The notes below the pieces were generated by a model, which saw nothing but the letters and a program-made list of their open reading frames with translations, had not been told where the DNA came from and did not search any database. Position numbers and translations under genes: made by a program. Below are positions 1-4,601 of a stretch of 7,584 nt of DNA, piece by piece (position 1 is the stretch's first letter; each line of letters opens with the position of its first letter). Source of the DNA: Candidatus Faecousia faecipullorum (GTDB taxonomy: Bacteria > Bacillota > Clostridia > Oscillospirales > Oscillospiraceae); the NCBI GenBank assembly GCA_018710805.1, contig DVJG01000037.1, forward strand, positions 1-7,584. Reading direction: 5' to 3'.

Positions 1-1
1 A

Positions 2-268
2 ATGTCTGAGACAATGAAATTCATTTTTGAAAAAGCAGACAGGGGAGGGGACCTGACAAAAGCCGATGCAGTGGCGCTTCTGCAAACCCAAAATCTTTCC
101 GAGGATTTTTACAGACTTCTCTGCAAGGCCAATGCACTGGCCCAGCGGGAAAACGGAAAGCGGGGTTATATCTTTGTACAGATCGGACTGAACAGCGCTG
201 CCTGTTCAGGAAACTGTAAATTCTGCCCCATGGCTTGTGACAATTTTGCTGTCGAAGAAGAAACATAA
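2..268 (+). CDS. N-terminal fragment of radical SAM protein, carries the [4Fe-4S] cysteines
   Basis: This 88-aa open part contains the radical SAM signature CxxxCxxC as C68-S-G-N-C72-K-F-C75. These cysteines would hold the [4Fe-4S] cluster that cleaves S-adenosylmethionine to the 5'-deoxyadenosyl radical. The preceding stretch (residues 5-60, with DLTKADAVALL and a GYIFVQIGLN strand) matches the helix-then-first-beta-strand layout of BioB-like proteins. Alone it could bind at most a cluster: the rest of the barrel and the substrate site are in the downstream fragment. The residues after the cluster (PMACDN) differ from the CPQS/QS context of true biotin synthases, so the substrate is unknown. 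A second ATG at base 14 is an alternative start. Confidence 0.6.
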   Translation: MSETMKFIFEKADRGGDLTKADAVALLQTQNLSEDFYRLLCKANALAQRENGKRGYIFVQIGLNSAACSGNCKFCPMACDNFAVEEET

Positions 269-286
269 AAAAGTGAAGAAGAGATT

Positions 287-973
287 ATGAAAACGGCAAA
301 AAATGCGGCATCCCAGGGAATCGACGCTTTGTTTCTCATGACGACCGCAAATTATGACATGGAAAAGTTCCTGCAAATTGCACAGAAAGTTAATTCTCTG
401 CTGCCTGAAGACGTGATGCTGGTGGCCAACATCGGAGATTTTGACTTGAACTATGCGAAGAAAATGAAGGCCGCAGGTATAGATGCCGTTTACCATATTG
501 TCCGGTTAAACGAAGGCATCGACACGGACCTTTCGCCGGAACAGCGTATTGCAACCCTGGACGCCATTCGGGATGCCGGTTTGGAGCTGATCTATTGCGT
601 GGAACCCATTGGCCCGGAGCACACATACGAGCAGATTGCGGAGGAAATGCTCCGGGCAAGAAGCTATCATGTGAATATCATGGCCTGCATGAAGCGGGTC
701 TGCGTGCCGGGAACGCCGCTGGCAGAGCGGGGAGAGATTACGGATGTGGAGCTTACCAAAATTGCGGCTGTGACCCGTCTGGTGACACGGCCGCAAACCT
801 CCATGAACGTCCATGAGCCCAAGCAGATGACCCTGCTTGCAGGCGTCAATCAGCTTTATGCGGAGCTTGGAACCAATCCGAGAGACCGCACCACTCAAAC
901 GGAGCAGAACCGAGGCTTCTCCATTTCTGCGGTAAAAGATATGCTCCGTCAGGTGGGATATGAAGTAAAGTGA
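287..973 (+). CDS. C-terminal fragment of biotin synthase-like radical SAM protein
   Basis: This 228-aa fragment holds the remaining part of the radical SAM half- or full barrel and the C-terminal region. Visible landmarks are ASQGIDALFLMTT (second strand), LVANIGDFD, a CVEPIGPEHT segment that resembles the SAM-binding strand of BioB-like enzymes, and a C-terminal block LLAGVNQLYAELGTNPRD like the end of BATS-type domains. It lacks the CxxxCxxC cluster site, so as a separate protein it should not be catalytic. The ATG at 287 corresponds to residue 96 of the uninterrupted frame and is preceded only by a weak GAAGAAGAG purine run, so it is probably an internal methionine; reinitiation after the TAA 18 bases upstream is possible. 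Family assignment is good, exact reaction unknown. Confidence 0.65.
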   Translation: MKTAKNAASQGIDALFLMTTANYDMEKFLQIAQKVNSLLPEDVMLVANIGDFDLNYAKKMKAAGIDAVYHIVRLNEGIDTDLSPEQRIATLDAIRDAGLELIYCVEPIGPEHTYEQIAEEMLRARSYHVNIMACMKRVCVPGTPLAERGEITDVELTKIAAVTRLVTRPQTSMNVHEPKQMTLLAGVNQLYAELGTNPRDRTTQTEQNRGFSISAVKDMLRQVGYEVK

Positions 974-985
974 GAGAACAAAAAT

Positions 986-1021
986 GCGCCTGTCCCGGGA
1001 AATGGAACAGGCGCGTTTTTT
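986..1021. terminator. Bidirectional intrinsic terminator after the radical SAM gene
   Basis: An 8-bp perfect stem, GCGCCTGT (986-993) with ACAGGCGC (1007-1014), encloses a 13-nt loop and is followed on + by a run of six T (1016-1021). Five A at 980-984 give the - strand a T-run too, so the same hairpin can stop transcripts arriving from the small unit on the - strand. It starts 12 bases after the radical SAM stop codon. Confidence 0.85.
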
Positions 1022-1054
1022 ATTTCATGCGGTTCAGACCCGCTGTAAAAGTTC

Positions 1055-1078
1055 AAAAACCAGCCGAAAGCCGGGTTT
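1055..1078 (-). terminator. Likely intrinsic terminator of the 26-codon gene
   Basis: On the - strand, AAACC pairs with GGTTT and an inner CCG/CGG closes a short loop, giving an imperfect hairpin that runs into TTTTT (complement of 1055-1059). It begins one base after the TGA of the small ORF. The stem is shorter than that at 986-1014, which sits behind it as a possible back-up. Confidence 0.6.
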
Positions 1079-1079
1079 A

Positions 1080-1160
1080 TCATCGTTCACTGGGTCCGCC
1101 GGCATCTTCCTCGTAGATCAGGTCTTCCAGATCCATAGAGGGATTGGCGCTACTAGGCAT
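1080..1160 (-). CDS. Small acidic 26-aa ORF with its own promoter and terminator (unknown function)
   Basis: The ORF encodes 26 residues: MPSSANPSMDLED followed by LIYEEDAGGPSER. It is strongly acidic, with seven D/E against one R, and has no cysteine, signal peptide or membrane segment. Support for translation is an AGGAGG site six bases before the ATG. Support for transcription is a sigma-A type promoter 33 bases upstream and a hairpin-T-run directly behind the stop. It is too short for codon statistics or family assignment, and I do not recognise it. It could be a functional small protein, a peptide precursor, or the translated part of a small RNA of about 130 nt. It converges on the radical SAM gene and is separated from the SH3 lipoprotein upstream by that gene's terminator, so it is not in an operon with either. 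Confidence 0.5.
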   Translation of the reverse strand: MPSSANPSMDLEDLIYEEDAGGPSER

Positions 1161-1192
1161 AGACAACCTCCTTTCTTAACTTGACTGTGGTT

Positions 1193-1221
1193 ACTATAGC
1201 ACGAAAAAGACAAAAATGCAA
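1193..1221 (-). promoter_or_regulatory. Sigma-A promoter of the 26-codon gene
   Basis: On the - strand, -35 TTGCAT (1221-1216) and -10 TATAGT (1198-1193) are separated by exactly 17 bases. The predicted start of the RNA is near 1186, giving a 5' leader of about 26 nt that ends in AGGAGG and the ATG at 1160. Confidence 0.7.
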
Positions 1222-1232
1222 GTCATTTTTGT
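1210..1232. promoter_or_regulatory. 9-bp inverted repeat over the -35 box, candidate operator
   Basis: The arms ACAAAAATG (1210-1218) and CATTTTTGT (1224-1232) are perfect inverted copies with a 5-nt centre CAAGT. The repeat covers the -35 hexamer (1216-1221) of the small gene's promoter, a usual place for a dimeric repressor. No T-run follows on either strand, which argues against a terminator. That a regulator binds here is inference. Confidence 0.45.
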
Positions 1233-1322
1233 AAATAAACTGTGAAGAGATAAAATGGTGTGGCATTATAAAAGAAGGAAGCGTTTATGAAAGATACCTG
1301 ATGGCAATCATTTGCAAAGAAA

Positions 1323-1349
1323 TCCCCGTGGGCTTTAGACCCACGGGGA
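1323..1349 (-). terminator. Intrinsic terminator of the SH3 lipoprotein gene
   Basis: A 10-bp perfect stem, TCCCCGTGGG (1323-1332) with its complement (1340-1349), has a 7-nt loop and is followed on the - strand by ATTTCTTTG. It lies 12 bases past the stop codon at 1362. The T-run is interrupted by one C, but the GC-rich stem is strong. Confidence 0.8.
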
Positions 1350-1361
1350 ACTGTCTGTGGT

Positions 1362-2783
1362 TTAGAAGAAAACCTCTTCGTTGGAATTCGTAGTAGAGGA
1401 CAGGAATGCCATGGAGACCCAGCCGTCTTCCATACGACCCCAGGTGACGCCATTGACGGTTTGCTTTTCCGTAATGGTGACCCGGTCACCATACTTCAGG
1501 GAGCTGACGGTGGGGTAGTTCGTACCGGCGCCGGAGCGGACCCACAGGCCGTTTTCAGCGGTAACCGTGTAGGTATTTCCATCGGTGTCGACCACTTCAT
1601 TGCTGCCGGAGCTGCCGTCATTGGATTCTCCCTCGGTGTCCACATACTCCATGGAGATCCAGCCCTTGTTGGTGCAGCCCCATGTGGTATTGCCGTATGT
1701 AAACTGCTCCAGAATGGATACGACATCGCCTTCATCGTAGGAACCAACCACCTCATATCCGGTGCCCGGGCCGGAACGAATCCGAAGCTCGGAAGCGGTG
1801 ATAATGCCGTTGGCGGTGTTGGTGCCCTTGGTGCCGTCCTGATAGACGTAGTTCAGGGAAATCCAGCCGTTCTTGATACGGCCCCAGCTGCCGGACTTTT
1901 CCAGGATGTTGACCCGGTCGCCGAAGACCAGACCGCCTACCCGGTCGCTGTCAGTGCCTGCGCTGGCGCGGATGTTCAGTTCCTTTGCTACCACAATGCC
2001 CTTGGCAATAACCGTGGTATTACCGTTGCCGGAATTGACGTTGCCGGTGCTGTTGCCGGTGTTGTTATTGTTGCCGGTGGTGGGCTCAGTGGCAGGAGGC
2101 GTGGTGGTGCCAGAGGTATTCACATAATCCATCTTGATCCAGCCCTTGGTGGTGCGGCCCCAGCCGTTCTGGGTTTCCAGAATGGTAACGGAGTCACCCT
2201 TATTGTAGGAGCCTACCACTTTGCCGGTGGTGGTGCTGGGTTCATCCCGAACATTCACGCCGTTTCCGGTGACCACACCCTTGATATTCACGGTTTCACC
2301 AGAGCTTTCCGTCTCGGGCTGTGTGGGCGTGGTGGCGTCCCCGTTGCCGGCGGGGGTGGAGGTGTCATTGCCGCCGGAGGTGGGCACATCCATTTCCACA
2401 TAGTCCATAACCACCCAGCCGTAGGCAGGCTCGGTAATCAGGCCCCAGGTGAATCCGGCAACCGTTTCCTGACGAATGATCTCAATCCGGTCGCCTGCGG
2501 AAAGGGTCTGTACCACAGTGGCGTCCATGCTGGGGGTGGAACGGAGGTTGATACCGCTGGTAACGGTGCCCATGTTCTCATTGGGTGCTTCAGTGGTTTC
2601 GGTTTCAGGAGCCACCGGGGTCTCAGTAGAGGGGTCGGTGGATTCGGAAGTACCACCCAGGTCGAGACCGGGAAGGGTGTTTTCCGGCTCAGGTTCATTT
2701 TTGGAGCAGCCGGAGAGCAGACCGACAGCCAGGGTAAAGGCCAAAATCAGGCACAGTATTTTGCTGAGCTTAGAGAAATTCAT
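1362..2783 (-). CDS. Putative cell-envelope lipoprotein with five bacterial SH3 domains
   Basis: The 473-aa product starts with a lipoprotein signal peptide: K5 and K8, a hydrophobic stretch 9-23, and lipobox L23-S24-G25-C26, so it should be lipid-anchored at C26 on the outside of the membrane. A T/E/P-rich linker (27-70) leads to five SH3b (SH3_3-like) domains at about 71-130, 167-222, 260-314, 324-382 and 404-462. Each has the pattern G-[IVL]-[NR]-[LVI]-R-x-x-P/A-[ST], G-D-x-V-x-[IL], and W-G-R...GW[IV]-x-[ML]-x-Y/F-[VL]. Linkers 131-165 and 223-258 are rich in T, S, G and N. SH3b domains in this family usually bind peptidoglycan or wall peptides, and no catalytic domain is attached, so an adhesive, sensing or wall-scaffold role is inferred. 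The start is supported by GTGAGG eight bases upstream. The gene is monocistronic, between its own promoter and terminator. Confidence 0.92.
   Translation of the reverse strand: MNFSKLSKILCLILAFTLAVGLLSGCSKNEPEPENTLPGLDLGGTSESTDPSTETPVAPETETTEAPNENMGTVTSGINLRSTPSMDATVVQTLSAGDRIEIIRQETVAGFTWGLITEPAYGWVVMDYVEMDVPTSGGNDTSTPAGNGDATTPTQPETESSGETVNIKGVVTGNGVNVRDEPSTTTGKVVGSYNKGDSVTILETQNGWGRTTKGWIKMDYVNTSGTTTPPATEPTTGNNNNTGNSTGNVNSGNGNTTVIAKGIVVAKELNIRASAGTDSDRVGGLVFGDRVNILEKSGSWGRIKNGWISLNYVYQDGTKGTNTANGIITASELRIRSGPGTGYEVVGSYDEGDVVSILEQFTYGNTTWGCTNKGWISMEYVDTEGESNDGSSGSNEVVDTDGNTYTVTAENGLWVRSGAGTNYPTVSSLKYGDRVTITEKQTVNGVTWGRMEDGWVSMAFLSSTTNSNEEVFF
1657..2162 (-). repeat. Near-identical 26-bp segments within SH3 repeats 2 and 4
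   Basis: The segments 1657-1682 and 2137-2162 match at 24 of 26 bases. They code for the same place in two SH3 domains, the WG[RC]-T-x-KGW[IV] turn. This indicates that the domain array grew by internal duplication, or is being kept similar by gene conversion. The coordinates given span the two copies and the sequence between them. Confidence 0.6.
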
Positions 2784-2818
2784 GGTGTAACCTCACTTTC
2801 GTCTCATTTCTCATAGTC

Positions 2819-2847
2819 ATTATAACGGTAAAGAGGAGCGGTGTCAA
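2819..2847 (-). promoter_or_regulatory. Perfect consensus sigma-A promoter of the SH3 lipoprotein gene
   Basis: On the - strand, TTGACA (2847-2842), a 17-base spacer and TATAAT (2824-2819) match the housekeeping consensus at all twelve positions. The RNA should start near 2812, about 28 bases before the ATG at 2783. Such a promoter predicts strong expression unless it is repressed. Confidence 0.9.
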
Positions 2848-2858
2848 TAGTGTAACAA

Positions 2859-2870
2859 TTTCTTAAGAAA
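2859..2870. promoter_or_regulatory. 12-bp perfect palindrome between the divergent promoters
   Basis: TTTCTTAAGAAA is its own reverse complement. It lies 11 bases upstream of the lipoprotein -35 box and 37 bases upstream of the cysS -35 box. It could be a binding site for a regulator of the lipoprotein gene, but AT-rich intergenic sequence gives such palindromes by chance. Confidence 0.25.
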
Positions 2871-2907
2871 AATACAAGGTTTTTGGTGCCATTTTCCATA
2901 GCGTCTC

Positions 2908-2937
2908 TTGACAAGGCACGCTGGGCAGTGGTAAAAT
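2908..2937 (+). promoter_or_regulatory. Sigma-A promoter of the T-box-cysS operon
   Basis: TTGACA (2908-2913) is followed after 18 bases by TAAAAT (2932-2937), five of six matches to the -10 consensus. Transcription should start near 2944, just before the first paired bases of T-box stem I at 2955. Confidence 0.8.
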
Positions 2938-2954
2938 ATCCTGGAAATTCTATA

Positions 2955-3153
2955 TCGCGATGAACGGAAAGAGTACCAAACCGGAAATTTTTTCAGAGAA
3001 CCTGGGTCACCGGCTGAAAGCCCGGGTAAAAATGGGGATGGGAAGTGCGTCCGGGAGCGAAATGCAAAAAAAGTGATAAATGAGAGTGGAACCGCGGCTG
3101 AAACCGCCTCTTGTACGTAAGGAAAACCGTCCTTGTGCAATGAGGCGTTTTTT
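2955..3153 (+). ncRNA. T-box riboswitch leader specific for tRNA-Cys
   Basis: The leader senses uncharged tRNA-Cys and lets cysS be transcribed when charging is low. Stem I closes with TCGC (2955-2958) and GCGA (3057-3060), then a GA-rich kink-turn, then CGGA (2965-2968) with TCCG (3050-3053). The specifier loop has GAGTA (2971-2975) opposite GGAAG (3041-3045), followed by codon TGC (3046-3048) for cysteine. The distal part has ATTTTT/AAAAAT (2987-2992, 3028-3033), the AGAGA motif and a CTGGG...CCCGG end hairpin. The T-box sequence AGAGTGGAACCGCGG spans 3083-3097. Its bulge TGGA (3087-3090) can pair with UCCA, fitting the U73 discriminator of tRNA-Cys. AGAG (3083-3086) with CTCT (3108-3111) and GCGG (3094-3097) with CCGC (3104-3107) form the antiterminator. 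Only about 22 unpaired bases join stem I to the T-box, so stems II and III seem absent. Confidence 0.95.
3105..3153 (+). terminator. T-box regulated intrinsic terminator
   Basis: CGCCTC (3105-3110) pairs with GAGGCG (3142-3147), extended inward by TTG/CAA and AAGGA/TCCTT with small internal loops, and is followed by six T (3148-3153). The 5' arm overlaps the bases used by the antiterminator, so the two helices exclude each other. The terminator is the default state when tRNA-Cys is charged. Confidence 0.92.
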
Positions 3154-3185
3154 CTTACCCATTCTGCCTGTTAGGAGGTCAAACT

Positions 3186-4601
3186 ATGTATCTGTACAAT
3201 TCCCTGTCCCACAAAAAAGAGCTCTTTGTCCCCAACGATCCCAATCTGGTGAAAATGTACACCTGCGGACCCACGGTGTACCACTATGCCCACATTGGCA
3301 ACCTCCGTACCTACATTATGGAGGACGTGCTGGAAAAATCCCTGCGGTATTTGGGATATCCTGTGAAGCGGGTCATGAATATCACCGACGTGGGCCACCT
3401 GGCCTCGGACGCGGATACCGGCGAAGATAAAATGCTCAAAGGCGCCCGCCGGGAGCATAAGACCGTTATGGAAATTGCGAAGTTCTACACCGACGCTTTT
3501 TTCTCCGACTGCGACAAGCTGAATATCAAACGCCCCGATGTGGTGGAGCCTGCCACCAACTGCATTGATGAATACATTCACATGGTGCAGACCCTGCTGG
3601 ATAAAGGAAGCGCCTACATTGCAGGGGGCAACGTTTACTTTGACACTGCCACTCTGGATAAGTATTACGTTTTCAACGACCACGACGAAGAAGACCTGGC
3701 CGTGGGTGTCCGGGAGGGCGTGGAAGAGGACCTGAATAAAAAGAACAAAAACGACTTTGTCCTCTGGTTCACCAAATCCAAATTCGAGGACCAGGCCCTG
3801 AAATGGGATTCCCCCTGGGGTGTGGGGTATCCCGGCTGGCATATCGAGTGCTCCTGCATTTCCATGAAGCACCTGGGTGAGGAGCTGGATATCCACGCAG
3901 GCGGCATCGACAACGCTTTCCCCCATCATACCAATGAAATCGCCCAGTCCGAGAGCTATCTGGGCCACAAGTGGTGCAACTACTGGTTCCACGTCCACCA
4001 TCTGAACAATGAGACTGGCAAAATGTCCAAATCCAAGGGCGAATTTTTGACGGTGTCCCTGCTGGAAGAGAAGGGCTATGACCCCATGGCCTATCGCCTC
4101 TTCTGCCTCCAAAGCCACTACCGCCGCAACCTGGTCTTCTCTTGGGAGAATTTGGACAATGCCGCCCAGGCCTATGAAAAGCTGGTGGCCAGAATCGCCG
4201 CCCTCAAAGAGGAGGGGGAAATTGACCAGGCTGCCTTTGATCAGCTGAAACAGCGGTTTGTGGGTGCCCTGAACGGCGATTTGAACACCTCCGTAGCCGT
4301 CACAACCCTTTATGATGTTTTGAAGGCAAAGTGCAATGACGCCACCAAACTGGCGGCGCTCCGGGATTTTGACCAGGTCCTGTCCCTGAACCTGCTGTCC
4401 GCCGCGGAGACCCTGCGTAAAAAGCAGGCAGAAGAGGAAGCCGCTTCTGCGGACCCGGAGATCGACGCCCTGGTCGCTGCCCGGACAGAGGCAAAAAAGG
4501 CCAAAAACTTTGCCGAAGCAGACCGTATCCGGGATGAACTGAAGGCCCGGGGCATTGAAATCATCGACACCCCCCAGGGCGCCAAGTGGAGAAAAGTATG
4601 A
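3186..4601 (+). CDS. cysS: Cysteinyl-tRNA synthetase (EC 6.1.1.16)
   Basis: This 471-aa class I synthetase joins cysteine to tRNA-Cys in the cytoplasm using ATP. The N-terminal Rossmann part has MYTCGPTVYHYAHIGNLRT with the HIGH-type motif H36-I-G-N39, and the second signature K279-M-S-K-S283 follows GWHIECS and the HAGGIDNAFPHH block. The four zinc ligands that select cysteine are in place: C27, C222, H247 and E251. The middle DALR-type and C-terminal anticodon-binding parts run from about 300 to the end (RTEAKKAKNFAEADRIRDELKARGI is the usual C-terminal signature). Length is normal. The start is set by AGGAGG at 3173-3178, seven bases before the ATG. The only oddity is T249 where most relatives have E between the HH and the NE of the zinc motif. 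Expression is controlled by the T-box upstream; the stop overlaps the polA start. Confidence 0.98.
   Translation: MYLYNSLSHKKELFVPNDPNLVKMYTCGPTVYHYAHIGNLRTYIMEDVLEKSLRYLGYPVKRVMNITDVGHLASDADTGEDKMLKGARREHKTVMEIAKFYTDAFFSDCDKLNIKRPDVVEPATNCIDEYIHMVQTLLDKGSAYIAGGNVYFDTATLDKYYVFNDHDEEDLAVGVREGVEEDLNKKNKNDFVLWFTKSKFEDQALKWDSPWGVGYPGWHIECSCISMKHLGEELDIHAGGIDNAFPHHTNEIAQSESYLGHKWCNYWFHVHHLNNETGKMSKSKGEFLTVSLLEEKGYDPMAYRLFCLQSHYRRNLVFSWENLDNAAQAYEKLVARIAALKEEGEIDQAAFDQLKQRFVGALNGDLNTSVAVTTLYDVLKAKCNDATKLAALRDFDQVLSLNLLSAAETLRKKQAEEEAASADPEIDALVAARTEAKKAKNFAEADRIRDELKARGIEIIDTPQGAKWRKV

Larger units (their letters stand above)
2..973 (+). pseudogene. Biotin synthase-like radical SAM gene interrupted by an in-frame TAA
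   Basis: Read as one frame, this is a protein of about 323 codons, the usual length for the BioB-like radical SAM family, broken only at codon 89 (TAA at 266-268). The frame is the same before and after the stop. The seven codons between the two open parts (stop, then K-S-E-E-E-I) continue a charged helix smoothly into the next segment, so a single substitution (for example GAA or AAA to TAA) explains the break better than an indel. No other stop or frameshift is visible up to 973, so the lesion is either recent or an error in the sequence. The true start may lie upstream of the window, because the first ATG is at base 2 and no ribosome site can be seen. Confidence 0.75.

Noticed and set aside
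266..286. Programmed stop-codon recoding (Sec or Pyl) in the radical SAM gene
   Set aside because: Sec uses TGA and Pyl uses TAG, while this stop is TAA; no obvious hairpin follows it.
1080..1160. RiPP precursor for the neighbouring radical SAM enzyme
   Set aside because: The enzyme is of BioB type without SPASM or peptide-recognition domains, lies on the other strand with separate transcription, and is broken. The peptide has no cysteine. Not excluded, but nothing specific supports it.
1241..1322. Small + strand ORF beginning ATGAAAGATACC near 1287
   Set aside because: It reaches a stop after four codons although a purine-rich AGAAGGAAG precedes it; I see no gene in this stretch.
1461..2816. 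451-codon open frame on + opposite the SH3 lipoprotein
   Set aside because: Antisense shadow. The translation is Gly/Ala/Val/His-rich with no domain, and the - strand frame has a signal peptide, five SH3 domains, promoter and terminator.
3171..4118. 315-codon open frame on - opposite cysS
   Set aside because: Antisense shadow of the conserved catalytic domain of CysRS; no promoter or ribosome site supports it.
4586..4597. Longer polA start at an in-frame GTG (M-E-K-S extension)
   Set aside because: It would overlap cysS by 16 bases and consume the GGAG ribosome site. The ATG at 4598 gives the normal MKLLILDGNS start and the ATGA overlap.
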